64,000 bases of DNA. It comes from [Clostridium] clostridioforme AGR2157 (lineage in GTDB: Bacteria > Bacillota > Clostridia > Lachnospirales > Lachnospiraceae). The DNA lies in NCBI RefSeq assembly GCF_000424325.1, contig NZ_AUJR01000009.1:58327-122326 (forward strand), read 5' to 3'. Of the stretch, positions 8,075 through 18,867 are shown piece after piece. A program made the position numbers and the translations under genes. The stretch's first letter is position 1; the number at the start of each line of letters is the position of its first letter. The notes under the pieces were generated by a model. The model was given only the letters and a program-made list of their open reading frames with translations, searched no databases and was not told the origin of the DNA.

Positions 8075-8803
8075 TTATGACTGGACCAGGTAGACCTCTG
8101 CGTTCTGAGTGCCGTGCTGGCGTGTCTCGGCATGGGTGTTGAAGAAGATGTCGATGTGATTGCCTCTGACGGCTCCGCCGCGGTCCTCCGCCGTGTAGAC
8201 CACGCCGTTAATCATCACCTTGGAACCATAGGGAATTACCCGCGGGTCCACGGCAATGGTGTGGCCGGCAGTGGCCACCGCGCCGGTGTAGGTGTGGCGT
8301 CCCCAGCCCTCGGAACAGGCCCTGCATGGACAATAGCCCGTTGTCTTGAATACGCCCAGGGGAACCAGGTTCTGGGCCTCGGCAGCAGGGGCTTCCTGCC
8401 TGGCATCGGGATTGCCGTTGGTGTAGGTCCTGGGGTTGGAGAAATCACTGTCTCCCACATAGCCTTCTACCAGATAGATGCCATCGGGCAGGGTGCTCCA
8501 GTCCATGTTGAGGGTAAAGGCGTGACAGCCATTGCCCTTGCCGCTGCCATAAAGCTCGTCGCTGTATTCCCCGGCTGTCATTCTCTGAGAGAAAACTTCC
8601 TCACCTGTATTCTTATCTTTAATGGATATCCGTACATTAAGCGCATCATCAGGTGTACTGCTGTTGTAAGCCCAACCGCTGATGGTGGTGCTGTTCACTG
8701 TTTCGAACCTTCCCTTTGGCGCTGCTGCAAGGGCTGTGATGGCAGTGGCCGCAAGCAGGCTGACGGTAAGGATGGCTCCGGTCAGTATGTGTCTTAATTT
8801 CAT
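8075..8803 (-). CDS. Secreted 3D-domain protein
   Basis: A 242-residue exported protein. The signal peptide is MKLRHILTGAILTVSLLAAT plus ITALA with cleavage near AAA. A central domain of about 100 residues is unassigned. The C-terminal 3D domain (about residues 150-242) contains the three eponymous aspartates in AVDPRVIPYGS, TAEDRGGAV and NHIDIFF. The 3D fold is shared with MltA-type lytic transglycosylases and resuscitation/stationary-phase proteins, so peptidoglycan remodelling is inferred. The start at 8803 is fixed by TAGGAGGT 8 bases upstream; an upstream TTG would swallow that site. Confidence 0.85.
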   Translation of the reverse strand: MKLRHILTGAILTVSLLAATAITALAAAPKGRFETVNSTTISGWAYNSSTPDDALNVRISIKDKNTGEEVFSQRMTAGEYSDELYGSGKGNGCHAFTLNMDWSTLPDGIYLVEGYVGDSDFSNPRTYTNGNPDARQEAPAAEAQNLVPLGVFKTTGYCPCRACSEGWGRHTYTGAVATAGHTIAVDPRVIPYGSKVMINGVVYTAEDRGGAVRGNHIDIFFNTHAETRQHGTQNAEVYLVQS

Positions 8804-9024
8804 GGTGTAATACCTCCTATTGCTCAAGTAATAATTAGAAAAAGATTCTTAACACATTAATAAATAATATGTAATACTTTTGTAATATATGAGCAATAAA
8901 CAAGTTTTTACCATATTTTCTTTGCCTTGTCAAGGGAAAATATGGAAATAGCACCATTTCCATCTAAATATGATAGAATTTTGGTAAAAATTTCTGCCCC
9001 AAGAACCACATTCCGGAGAAGGGC

Positions 9025-9060
9025 AAAAAATTACCAGGCTTATATGCCTGGTAGTTTTTT
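9025..9060. terminator. Terminator after the second 3D gene
   Basis: An 8-bp stem (9032-9039 with 9046-9053) is bounded by A6 on the left and T6 on the right, so it works in either direction. It lies 15 bases beyond the 3D gene stop at 9075 when read on the minus strand. Confidence 0.8.
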
Positions 9061-9074
9061 CCTCACATCATGAA

Positions 9075-9653
9075 TCAATCCTGCACTAAAAATACCTCTG
9101 CAGTGTATGTACCTTTGGTCAGGGCTTCCTGGTGGGAGCCGTAAAAAATATCGAGAATATTACCGTTTACAGAAGAGCCTTTGTCCTCCACTGTGTAGAC
9201 GATTCCGTCGATTTTCAGCTTAGTGCCAAGCGGAAAATAATTTAAATCAGCGGAAATGGTGTGGTTTGGGGTGGGAACCGTGCCGGAATAGGTAAGGTTA
9301 TGACCCCCGGAGCACTGTTCGCAGCCGCAGTATCCTGTAATGGTAAACCGTCCAAGGGATGTCTCCATGGGGGCCGGAGCTACCTCCTTCTCCTCCTTTT
9401 GGACACCTGGTCCCTGGGCTGTATATTCTTCTTCATCAATAACAGAGGCTTTGTGGCCTTTGGATTCCCGGGAACCGGAGGTTTCCTGAGTCTCCCGGAC
9501 ATTCTGGGCTGAGTCCTCAGACGTATCTGATGTACCGGCCTCCACTACAGTCACATCCGTTCCCACGGGCTCGTCGGCAAATGCCGGAAAGGCCACCGTG
9601 AGGCTGAATGCAGCCATGGCTGCGGCCAGAAGGGTTTTCTTAAAGTAATGCAT
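9075..9653 (-). CDS. Secreted 3D-domain protein, shorter paralogue
   Basis: A 192-residue exported protein with signal peptide MHYFKKTLLAAAMAAFSLTV and cleavage near FAFA/DEP-like residues (AFADEP). A low-complexity acidic Ser/Thr/Glu linker (residues about 40-95) precedes a C-terminal 3D domain holding the three aspartates in SADLNYFPLG, TVEDKGSS and NILDIFY. Both 3D proteins share the motif TGYC.C..C upstream of the fold (GYCPCRAC here in the other, GYCGCEQC in this one). Start 9653 follows GAGGT. A role in cell-wall turnover is inferred from the fold only. Confidence 0.85.
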   Translation of the reverse strand: MHYFKKTLLAAAMAAFSLTVAFPAFADEPVGTDVTVVEAGTSDTSEDSAQNVRETQETSGSRESKGHKASVIDEEEYTAQGPGVQKEEKEVAPAPMETSLGRFTITGYCGCEQCSGGHNLTYSGTVPTPNHTISADLNYFPLGTKLKIDGIVYTVEDKGSSVNGNILDIFYGSHQEALTKGTYTAEVFLVQD

Positions 9654-9716
9654 ATAACGACCTCGCAATCTTATGACATTGTTATGGTTTTATATGTCCT
9701 ATAAAGTTGTATCTTC

Positions 9717-9744
9717 ATTATATTACAAAAATGTTACTTGTCAA
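9717..9744 (-). promoter_or_regulatory. Promoter of the shorter 3D gene
   Basis: On the minus strand TTGACA (9739-9744) and TATAAT (9717-9722) are separated by 16 bases. The transcript would have a leader of about 55 bases. Confidence 0.7.
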
Positions 9745-9933
9745 GTTAAAATAATTAAGCAAGTGTTACAAGAGTATAAAAAGTGGAGAGTAAAAGCCGT
9801 AAAATTGAAATATTTATGTAAAAAGTGGAGGGAGAAATCCATTATCTAGTTGATATGAAAGGGAATTGGCACATGATGTGCCGGCGGGAGAAGGGAAGAC
9901 ACAAATAATATGAAAAGAATTTGGATTTATCTC

Positions 9934-9962
9934 TTGACAAATGACTCCAGAAGGAATATATT
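9934..9962 (+). promoter_or_regulatory. Heat-shock operon promoter
   Basis: TTGACA (9934-9939), 17-base spacer and TATATT (9957-9962). The CIRCE operator begins 14 bases after the -10 box, covering the start of the transcript. Confidence 0.85.
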
Positions 9963-9976
9963 ATGGAATGTAGATG

Positions 9977-10003
9977 TTAGCACTCCTAAACGTCGAGTGC
10001 TAA
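9977..10003 (+). promoter_or_regulatory. CIRCE operator (HrcA binding site)
   Basis: A perfect match to the CIRCE consensus: TTAGCACTC, nine bases, GAGTGCTAA. HrcA, the product of the first gene downstream, binds this inverted repeat and represses the operon in the absence of heat stress. Confidence 0.98.
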
Positions 10004-10028
10004 TAATTGAAGAAAGGAAGGTGGGCAG

Positions 10029-11081
10029 ATGCCATTGGATGCGCTCCTGGATGACAGGAAGGTCACTATATTAAAGGCCATCATCAAGACATATCTGGAA
10101 ACCGGAGAGCCGGTGGGCTCCAGGACTATTTCCAAGTATTCAAACCTTAAGCTCAGCTCTGCCACCATCCGCAATGAGATGTCAGACCTGGAAGAGATGG
10201 GGTATATCATACAGCCCCATACCTCGGCGGGGCGGATTCCTTCCGATAAAGGGTACCGGTTCTATGTGGACCAGATTATGCTGGATAAGGAGAGCGAGGT
10301 AACTGAGTTTAAGGAGATGATGGTCCAGAAGGTCGATAAGCTGGAACTGGTCCTTAAGAAGATGGCCCAGGCGCTGGCTGCCAATACCAACTATGCGGCC
10401 ATGATCAGCGGCCCCAGTTATCACAAGACAAAGCTTAAGTTCATCCAGCTTTCAAAGATGGAGAAGCATAAGCTTTTGGTGGTTGTGGTGGTGGAAGGCA
10501 ATATCATTAAGAACACCATGATTGATATTACGGATAATCTCAGTGACGAGGAGCTCCTTAACCTGAACATCCAGCTTAACAGCAGCCTGAACGGGCTGAC
10601 CATAGAGGAAATCAACCTGGATGTCATCAGCAAGCTGAAGGGCGATGCAGGCATTCACAGCCAGGTGGTGGACCTGGTCCTGAACGAGGTGGCGGAGGCC
10701 ATCAAGGCAGGGGAAGAGGACCTGCAGATTTATACCAGCGGAGCCACCAACATTTTCAAGTACCCTGAGCTATCGGACGGCGACAAAGCCAGCCGGCTCA
10801 TTGATACACTGGAACATAAAGAAGTGCTGCAGGAATTTGTGGCGGAAGTCAATTCCGGCACAGAGGAAGAAGCGGGCATTCAGGTTTATATCGGTGACGA
10901 GAGCCCGGTGCAGTCCATGAAGGACTGCAGTGTGGTCACTGCCAATTATGATTTGGGAGGAGGCCTGCGGGGAACCATCGGTATCATAGGGCCAAAGCGA
11001 ATGGATTATGAAAACGTCCTTGGGACCCTGCGCAATCTGATGAATCAGCTGGATACAGCATTTAAAAAGGATGAAAGGTGA
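10029..11081 (+). CDS. hrcA: Heat-inducible transcription repressor HrcA
   Basis: A 350-residue repressor of class I heat-shock genes. The N-terminal winged helix (about residues 1-75) includes ETGEPVGSRTISKY and LSSATIRNEMSDLEEMGYI, the HrcA signature followed by HTSAGRIPSDKGYRFYVD. The remainder is the GAF-like and dimerisation part, ending in GGGLRGTIGIIGPKRMDY. It acts on the CIRCE site 26 bases upstream, so the operon is autoregulated. Start ATG 10029 follows GGAAGGTGG. It is the first gene of hrcA-grpE-dnaK-dnaJ, the standard Firmicutes order. Confidence 0.97.
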   Translation: MPLDALLDDRKVTILKAIIKTYLETGEPVGSRTISKYSNLKLSSATIRNEMSDLEEMGYIIQPHTSAGRIPSDKGYRFYVDQIMLDKESEVTEFKEMMVQKVDKLELVLKKMAQALAANTNYAAMISGPSYHKTKLKFIQLSKMEKHKLLVVVVVEGNIIKNTMIDITDNLSDEELLNLNIQLNSSLNGLTIEEINLDVISKLKGDAGIHSQVVDLVLNEVAEAIKAGEEDLQIYTSGATNIFKYPELSDGDKASRLIDTLEHKEVLQEFVAEVNSGTEEEAGIQVYIGDESPVQSMKDCSVVTANYDLGGGLRGTIGIIGPKRMDYENVLGTLRNLMNQLDTAFKKDER

Positions 11082-11087
11082 TAAGCT

Positions 11088-11777
11088 GTGAGTGAAGATA
11101 TGAAAGACGAAGAGTTAAAAAAGGAAGACGAGGCCCTGAAGACAGAGCAGGAAGCGGGAAAAGACCAGGCTTCTGAGGCTGGGACCGGGGAGGCAAAGGA
11201 GACAGAAGCTTCTCCTGATACCGCACAGACACAAGAAGGTGCCCTGGAGGGAACAGAGGAAGATGCAACAGAGGAAGATGCAGAGCAGGAGCCTGCCGGT
11301 GAAAAGGAAGAAAAAAAGGGATTCTTTAAGAAGAAAAAGGATCCCAGGGATGAAAAGATAGAGGAGCTCACCGACCGGGTGAAGCGGCAGATGGCGGAAT
11401 TTGAGAATTTCCGCAAGCGGACAGACAAGGAAAAGTCCGCCATGTATGAGATGGGGGCCAAGGACATTATAGAGAGAATCCTTCCCGTCATCGACAATTT
11501 TGAGAGAGGCCTGGCGGCCGTGCCTGAGGACGCAAAGGGAACACCCCTTGCAGAGGGCATGGAGAAGATATATAAGCAGTTCCGGAAAACACTGGAGGAA
11601 GCCGGCGTGAAAGCCATTGAAGCAGTAGGTCAGGAGTTTGACCCCAACTACCACAACGCGGTGATGCATGTGGATGATGAAAGCCTGGGAGAGAACATAG
11701 TGGCTGAGGAATTGCAGAAGGGTTACATGTACAGGGACAGCGTGGTCAGACACAGTATGGTAAAGGTGGCAAATTGA
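11088..11777 (+). CDS. grpE: Nucleotide exchange factor GrpE
   Basis: A 229-residue DnaK co-chaperone that releases ADP from DnaK. The first 75 or so residues are a highly acidic, low-complexity extension (many Glu, Ala, Asp) ending in the basic KKGFFKKKKDPRDEK; the coiled coil follows, then the beta-wing domain with VGQEFDPNYHNAVMHVDDE and YMYRDSVVRHSMVKVA. The start is GTG at 11088, seven bases after the hrcA stop, with AAAGGTGAT inside the end of hrcA, consistent with coupling. The N-terminal extension is longer than in E. coli GrpE. Confidence 0.95.
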   Translation: MSEDMKDEELKKEDEALKTEQEAGKDQASEAGTGEAKETEASPDTAQTQEGALEGTEEDATEEDAEQEPAGEKEEKKGFFKKKKDPRDEKIEELTDRVKRQMAEFENFRKRTDKEKSAMYEMGAKDIIERILPVIDNFERGLAAVPEDAKGTPLAEGMEKIYKQFRKTLEEAGVKAIEAVGQEFDPNYHNAVMHVDDESLGENIVAEELQKGYMYRDSVVRHSMVKVAN

Positions 11778-11794
11778 CATACCCAATAACATAA

Positions 11795-13693
<1,899 letters not shown>

Positions 13694-13724
13694 ATCCAAG
13701 GAAGTAAATCCGGATAAAACAAAC

Positions 13725-13762
13725 AGGGGGCTTAGGAGCCGGGAAACCGGCCACTACCCCCT
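13725..13762 (+). other. Stable hairpin between dnaK and dnaJ
   Basis: AGGGGG (13725-13730) pairs with CCCCCT (13757-13762), and an inner GCCGG-GAAA-CCGGC stem-loop lies between. There is no U-tract. It may stabilise the dnaK mRNA 3' end or be a processing site that lets dnaK outnumber dnaJ; this role is inferred. Confidence 0.5.
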
Positions 13763-13843
13763 TTGTGGCTGATAAAGAGTGCTTTTGAAACTGCCTGTCA
13801 GGGCCAGTTTTGCGGCGTTCAGATAGATTAAGAGGTAAACAAC

Positions 13844-14995
13844 ATGGCAGAGAGTAAGAGAGATTACTATGAAGTTCTGGGCGTTCCCAAAGATGCAGAT
13901 GAGGATGCATTGAAAAAAGCATACAGGAAACTTGCCAAGAAATACCACCCCGATGCCAATCCAGGCGATAAAGAGGCAGAGGCCAAGTTCAAAGAAGCTT
14001 CCGAGGCATACAGCGTGTTAAGCGACCCTCAGAAACGTCAGCAGTACGACCAGTTCGGCCATGCTGCGTTTGAACAGGGCGGCGCCGGGACAGGCGGCTT
14101 TGGCGGCGGCTTCGGCGGCTTTGACTTTGGCGGGGATATGGGTGATATCTTCGGAGATATCTTCGGTGATATTTTTGGCGGCGGCAGGTCCGGGAGGGCC
14201 AGGAGCGGACCCTCACGGGGCGCCAACATAAAGACTTCTGTCAGGATTACATTTGAGGAAGCCGTATTTGGCTGTGATAAAGAGATCGAGATTAACTTTA
14301 AGGAAAACTGCGCCAGCTGTCACGGCACGGGCGCTAAGGCAGGCACCTCCCCTCAAACCTGTTCCAAGTGTAACGGAAAGGGCAAAATCATGTACACACA
14401 GCAGTCCTTTTTCGGGACTGTGCAGAATGTGCAGACATGTCCTGACTGTAACGGTACCGGGCAGGTAATCAAGGAAAAGTGTCCTGACTGCTACGGCACG
14501 GGCTATAAGACCGTACGCAAGAAATTCAAGGTATCCATACCGGCAGGCATTGACAACGGTCAGTGCGTGCGTCTGGCAGGGGGCGGCGAACCCGGCACAG
14601 GCGGCGGCGAGCGCGGTGATTTGCTGGTGGAGGCAGTTGTTTCCCAGCATCCGATATTCAAGCGTCAGGATACCAGTATTTATTCCACGGTGCCCATTTC
14701 CTTTGCGCGGGCAGCCCTGGGAGGCCCCATTCGCATAAAGACCGTGGACGGCGAAGTGGAGTACGATGTAAGGCCAGGCACCCAGACAGATACCAAGGTG
14801 CGCTTAAAGGGCAAGGGTGTTCCCTCGCTGCGCAGCCGCAGTGTCAGGGGCGACCACTATGTTACCTTGGTGGTTCAGGTCCCGGAGCGCATGAACCAGG
14901 TTCAGAAGGAAGCCTTAAGACGGTTTGACGACGCCATGAACGGCGTCACATCCCCAGAGGAAGAGAAGCCTAAGAAAAAGGGTATTTTCAAATAG
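13844..14995 (+). CDS. dnaJ: Chaperone protein DnaJ (Hsp40)
   Basis: A 383-residue type I J-protein. The J domain holds the invariant [20 protein letters not shown]. Next comes a Gly/Phe-rich region ([14 protein letters not shown], residues about 78-115). Then four zinc-finger repeats of the CxxCxGxG type ([42 protein letters not shown]), and the C-terminal substrate-binding and dimerisation domains. It stimulates DnaK ATPase. It is the last gene of the operon, ended by a strong terminator. Confidence 0.98.
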   Translation: MAESKRDYYEVLGVPKDADEDALKKAYRKLAKKYHPDANPGDKEAEAKFKEASEAYSVLSDPQKRQQYDQFGHAAFEQGGAGTGGFGGGFGGFDFGGDMGDIFGDIFGDIFGGGRSGRARSGPSRGANIKTSVRITFEEAVFGCDKEIEINFKENCASCHGTGAKAGTSPQTCSKCNGKGKIMYTQQSFFGTVQNVQTCPDCNGTGQVIKEKCPDCYGTGYKTVRKKFKVSIPAGIDNGQCVRLAGGGEPGTGGGERGDLLVEAVVSQHPIFKRQDTSIYSTVPISFARAALGGPIRIKTVDGEVEYDVRPGTQTDTKVRLKGKGVPSLRSRSVRGDHYVTLVVQVPERMNQVQKEALRRFDDAMNGVTSPEEEKPKKKGIFK

Positions 14996-15010
14996 ACAGG
15001 AAACAGCATG

Positions 15011-15050
15011 AGCCCGGACAGGCAGCACACAAAGCCTGTCCGGGCTTTTT
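15011..15050 (+). terminator. Terminator of the heat-shock operon
   Basis: A 13-bp perfect stem (AGCCCGGACAGGC with GCCTGTCCGGGCT), 10-base loop and a T-run. Confidence 0.93.
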
Positions 15051-15153
15051 ACGTCCATTCCCGGTATTGTGTAATGGGCAAAAAAAGGTTATGATAGGGA
15101 AAAGTCACAGCAAGGAAAAAGTCACAGCAAGGGAAAAGGAGAGGGAGATTCAG

Positions 15154-16611
15154 ATGGATTACAGTTGTTTTGAGACCCTGGCGGTTCCGCTTCCGGAAGA
15201 TATAGAAAAGTTAAAGTGGAGAGGGGATTTTGACAGGGCTGTCCGCACGATTGACAGCAGGCTGAAAAGGGACATTCCCCAGGCTTTGAGAAAGCGTCTT
15301 ATGATTGAAAAGGAGATTCTTAAGCGGATGCCGGGACAGTACCCCTATACATGGTCTGAGGCCCTTGATATGCTGCGGGACAATGTAAGGGATTTTAAGG
15401 ACAGTGAACTCGAAAAACTGTGGGAGGAGGATGCCGCGGACTGGATTTACGTGGATGGAGAGGTACGCTTCCGAAGCTGCTTCCTGAAAAATGTCTTAAA
15501 GACCAGGAAAGAGTATGAGAACCGGGCACTGGATCGGGAACTGGTCCGGTCTAAGGCGGAAAACTTTGCACTGCTTAACAGAACCATTGCTTCCATGAAA
15601 GAACAGGGAGGCGCTGGATGCAGGTTTTGCATCCGCGGGACACTTGGGATCCTGGAGGAAGCGGAGCGGGAAGGTGAAGATATCAAGGTCTATCTTCCGC
15701 TGCCAATTGAATACGCCCAGGTAAAGAATGTGAAAATCCACAGCGTAAGAATCGGGGAAAGGGAAGCCGAAAAACAGGAGTATACCATTTCTCGGGCAGA
15801 TGCCTTCCAGCGCACCATCTGCTTCCATACAAAACACAGGAAAGGGCAGAAATATTCGGTGGAATTTTCCTTTGAGAACCAGGAAGCATACCTGGATTTC
15901 TCCCATGGCAGCCTGGAACACGGCAGCCTGAGACACGGCAGCCCGGAACACGCCGGAGAGAAGCATGGAGCAAATGGTTTTGCAGAGCCCTCGGATGCCT
16001 GGCTGGCGCAGCAGCAGCCCCATATCCGCTTTACTCCCCTGATCCGGGAACTGGCGGCTGAAATCGTGGGGGAGGAACAGGACCCTTTAAAGAAGGCCAG
16101 AAGGATATACGACTATATCACCACCCATGTGATGTATTCCTTTGTGCGGAGCTATTTTACCCTGACCGACATTCCGCAGTATGCGGCCTCATCCATGAAG
16201 GGAGACTGCGGCGTACAGGCGCTTTTATTTATCACCCTGTGCCGTGTGGCAGGCATTCCCGCCAGATGGCAGGCAGGACTCTATACATCACCCTTTGAAA
16301 TCAGCTGCCATGACTGGGCGCAGTTTTATTCAAAATCCCATGGCTGGCGTTACGCGGACTGTTCCTTCGGAGGGGCGGCCTACCGGGAGGGGGAGACAGA
16401 GAGATGGGATTTCTACTTCGGAAACCTGGATCCCTTCCGTCTTCCGGCAGCCAGGGAGTTCGGATATGAGTTTGAACCGCCCATGACCCATTTGAGAAAC
16501 GACCCCTATGATAACCAGATGGGGGAGGCGGAATATGGGGACAGAAGTCTTCTGGAAGAGGAATACAGCACGGAATATGAGATGATTTCCCTGGAGGATA
16601 TAACATATTAA
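15154..16611 (+). CDS. Transglutaminase-like domain protein
   Basis: A 485-residue protein with no signal peptide. The C-terminal half carries a transglutaminase/protease-like core: GDCGVQALLFITLCRVAGIP with the catalytic-type Cys, CHDWAQFYSKSHGW with the His, and YADCSFGG with the Asp. The N-terminal half, about 280 residues, is unassigned. Between them lies a pentapeptide repeat tract (HGSLE, HGSLR, HGSPE, HAGEK). Family members are often peptidases or isopeptide-bond enzymes; the substrate is unknown. Start 15154 follows GGAGAGGGAGA; an upstream in-frame start at 15067 lacks a good site. Confidence 0.8.
   Translation: MDYSCFETLAVPLPEDIEKLKWRGDFDRAVRTIDSRLKRDIPQALRKRLMIEKEILKRMPGQYPYTWSEALDMLRDNVRDFKDSELEKLWEEDAADWIYVDGEVRFRSCFLKNVLKTRKEYENRALDRELVRSKAENFALLNRTIASMKEQGGAGCRFCIRGTLGILEEAEREGEDIKVYLPLPIEYAQVKNVKIHSVRIGEREAEKQEYTISRADAFQRTICFHTKHRKGQKYSVEFSFENQEAYLDFSHGSLEHGSLRHGSPEHAGEKHGANGFAEPSDAWLAQQQPHIRFTPLIRELAAEIVGEEQDPLKKARRIYDYITTHVMYSFVRSYFTLTDIPQYAASSMKGDCGVQALLFITLCRVAGIPARWQAGLYTSPFEISCHDWAQFYSKSHGWRYADCSFGGAAYREGETERWDFYFGNLDPFRLPAAREFGYEFEPPMTHLRNDPYDNQMGEAEYGDRSLLEEEYSTEYEMISLEDITY
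15904..15963 (+). repeat. 15-bp in-frame minisatellite, four units
   Basis: Four 15-bp units beginning CA(T/C)G(G/C)C encode HGSLE, HGSLR, HGSPE and HAGEK. The first three are near identical and the fourth is degenerate. Confidence 0.85.
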
Positions 16612-16706
16612 AGAAGAGCCTGTTAAAATATTAAGAAATCCGTAAAGAATTGTAAGGACTAGTAGGCTATAATGTTATCATATCTGAAGAAAGGCATAAA
16701 AACAGA

Positions 16707-17591
16707 ATGAACAGACGCTTATTAATAACCGGGGCCGGGGGATTTCTTGGTTCCCGGATTTGTGAATATTTTAGCGCCAGGGACGGATATGAGGCAGTGG
16801 GGGTGACACACAGAGAGCTGGATATTGAGGATTTTGTGGCGGTTTCCGCCTTTGTAAAGGCTATCCGGCCTGATTATGTCCTGCACTGCGCGGCAATTTC
16901 CGACACAGGTGCATGTGAAAGGAATCCGGTCCTCTCAGAGAAAGTTAATGTAGGAGGAACCGTCAATCTGGCCAAGGCGTGCAGGAACGCCGGCAGCCGT
17001 ATGATATTTACCAGCTCTGACCAGATTTACAACACATCCCATTCCCTGGAACCCAACCGTGAGGGCAGCGAGGGAAAGCCGGGAAATGTGTATGGAAGAG
17101 ATAAGAAACGGGCAGAGGAAGCCATGCTCACTTACCTGCCGGATGCGGTGGCCCTCAGGCTCTCATGGATGTATGACGCCCCATCCAGGGGAAGGGTGGG
17201 CAGCCAGGGCCTTTTGCAGAAGCTGATGGACGCGTTAAAGGAAAGGCGGGAGGTGGAGTTCCCTGTTCATGATTACAGGGGAATCACCTATGTGTGGGAA
17301 GTGGTGCGCCATCTGGAAGAAGCCATGGGGCTTCCCGGAGGCGTTTATAACTTTGGAAGTGAGAACCGGAACAACACCTTTGACACGGCCAGGCTGTTCC
17401 TCAGGGAATTGGCAGGAAGCGATTCCAGCAGCATATTAAAACGCAATGACGAGCGGTTTGCCTCCTGTCCCAGGAATCTGACCATGAATACGGACAAGAT
17501 AAGGTCCCATGGGATACGGTTCTTCAATACCTCCGAGGGAATACGCAAGTGCTGCATGGAACACAGGGAAATGTCCCAGGCCCGGTGTTAA
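16707..17591 (+). CDS. NAD(P)-dependent sugar-nucleotide reductase-like protein (RmlD/extended SDR family)
   Basis: A 294-residue Rossmann-fold protein. The dinucleotide-binding motif is RRLLITGAGGFLGSR at residues 3-17; the active-site region has FTSSDQIYN and VYGRDKKRAEEAM (Tyr-x3-Lys). Overall layout resembles dTDP-4-dehydrorhamnose reductase or SAM-synthetase-beta-like epimerases. No other nucleotide-sugar genes are nearby, so the substrate is open. Start ATG 16707 has only a distant AAGAAAGG (12-base gap). TATAAT at 16668-16673 may be its -10 box but lacks a clear -35. Confidence 0.75.
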   Translation: MNRRLLITGAGGFLGSRICEYFSARDGYEAVGVTHRELDIEDFVAVSAFVKAIRPDYVLHCAAISDTGACERNPVLSEKVNVGGTVNLAKACRNAGSRMIFTSSDQIYNTSHSLEPNREGSEGKPGNVYGRDKKRAEEAMLTYLPDAVALRLSWMYDAPSRGRVGSQGLLQKLMDALKERREVEFPVHDYRGITYVWEVVRHLEEAMGLPGGVYNFGSENRNNTFDTARLFLRELAGSDSSSILKRNDERFASCPRNLTMNTDKIRSHGIRFFNTSEGIRKCCMEHREMSQARC

Positions 17592-17613
17592 AGGCTATGA
17601 AAGGACGCATTAT

Positions 17614-18204
17614 ATGAGCAGACGCAACATATCGCCCCAGGCCGCCAGAATCTGCGGCCTGACGCTGCTTTGCCTGACCATCATGTTCGGGGTGGCTGCG
17701 GCCAACAAGGCAAAGGGCGGAGAAAAGCTGGTAAGTGAATATACGGTTCAGGACGAGGTGCTCCCCAGGCATGTGAAATTTGAGTCCATGCCCGCGGACC
17801 TGCCTCAGATGACAGTTGCCTGGTTTTATAAGTATAAGGGCCTGGGGCAGTTTGACATGTGCAGGAGGCTGTTCCCCCCAAATCAGCTGGAAGCCTTGAA
17901 CTTTGACCAGGAGGACAGGGATTTTAAGGACGGATATTATATACAGGAGTACATTGTCCACGGATTTAAGACCCTGACCCAGGAGGAATATGAGGACCAG
18001 AAAGCCCATTATGACCAGCTGGCGGCCTCCTGCGGATATAAGGAGTACAAGGTGGTCCGGGTTTCCTTTTCCCAGAAATGGTCTCCCAAGGCCCTTAAGA
18101 GGGCCCCTCAGTGGGGGGACGGTGAGTTCGCCAGAGATTTTGCGGTGGGAAGGGAAGCCGGACTGCGGGAGAGATGGAAGATATTTGAGCTGGGCATGAT
18201 GTGA
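17614..18204 (+). CDS. Putative exported protein of unknown function
   Basis: A 196-residue protein that I do not recognise. Residues 12-30 (ICGLTLLCLTIMFGVAAAN) form a hydrophobic segment, either an uncleaved anchor or a signal peptide ending near AAANKA. The rest is soluble and charged, with several Tyr/Phe-Lys motifs and no cysteine pattern. Start ATG 17614 follows AAAGGA with an 8-base gap and lies 22 bases after the reductase-like gene, so the two may be cotranscribed; bioY follows after 45 bases. Confidence 0.7.
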   Translation: MSRRNISPQAARICGLTLLCLTIMFGVAAANKAKGGEKLVSEYTVQDEVLPRHVKFESMPADLPQMTVAWFYKYKGLGQFDMCRRLFPPNQLEALNFDQEDRDFKDGYYIQEYIVHGFKTLTQEEYEDQKAHYDQLAASCGYKEYKVVRVSFSQKWSPKALKRAPQWGDGEFARDFAVGREAGLRERWKIFELGMM

Positions 18205-18249
18205 TTTGTCCGGCAGGCAGATTTTGATGAGACAGAAGGAGTGGAATAG

Positions 18250-18861
18250 ATGAGACAGGAAAGCAGAACAGGAAGCCATACAATGGTGCAGCGGCACGGA
18301 ATAGCAAGGGACCTGACGGTATGCGGGCTGTTTACGGCATTGACGGCAGTGGGGGCCTTTATTAAAATTGTCATACCGGTGGGAGCGGATACCATGAATT
18401 TCACCCTCCAGTGGTTTTTTGTGCTCCTGGCAGGCCTTTTGCTGGGCTCCAGAAGGGCCTTCCTCAGCGTGTCCGCCTATCTTCTGATCGGACTGGTGGG
18501 AATCCCTGTTTTTGCACGGGGAGGAGGCCCCTCCTATCTGATACGCCCCACTTTTGGGTTCCTGCTGGGATTTGCCCTGGCAGCCTATGTGATGGGGAAG
18601 TTAGTGGAATGGATGCACGCTTCAAAGCCGGGGGCCTGCCTGTTTAGCGCCACGGTGGGCTATGTGATTTATTACGGAATGGGAATCCTTTACTTTTACT
18701 TCATCACCCACTTTGTGGTAGTGACTCCCGACACAGTGGGATGGGGCGCCATCTTTGTGGTATACTGCCTGCCCACCATGATTCCGGACTATATACTCTG
18801 CATCCTGGCAGTGACGGTGGCAGGACGCCTGCGCCCGTCCATGGGGCGGCTTATGGAGTGA
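18250..18861 (+). CDS. bioY: BioY family biotin transporter substrate-binding component
   Basis: A 203-residue membrane protein with about six hydrophobic segments from residue 22 onward. The BioY features are LFTALTAVGAFIKI near the N-terminus, GLLLGSRRAFLSVSAYLLIG and RPTFGFLLGF. BioY is the S component of the biotin ECF transporter and works with a shared EcfA/A'/T module that is not encoded here. No BirA-type operator was found upstream. Start ATG 18250 follows AAGGAG. Its stop is 6 bases from the end of the convergent glycosylase gene. Confidence 0.9.
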   Translation: MRQESRTGSHTMVQRHGIARDLTVCGLFTALTAVGAFIKIVIPVGADTMNFTLQWFFVLLAGLLLGSRRAFLSVSAYLLIGLVGIPVFARGGGPSYLIRPTFGFLLGFALAAYVMGKLVEWMHASKPGACLFSATVGYVIYYGMGILYFYFITHFVVVTPDTVGWGAIFVVYCLPTMIPDYILCILAVTVAGRLRPSMGRLME

Positions 18862-18867
18862 CACAGC

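Noticed and set aside
15098..15963. CRISPR-like short repeats
   Set aside because: Repeats are 15-18 bp, direct, without spacers and mostly inside coding sequence; no CRISPR array or cas gene was seen.
18205..18249. A BirA operator upstream of bioY
   Set aside because: No inverted repeat of the BirA type was found in the 45-base gap; bioY may be read from further upstream.
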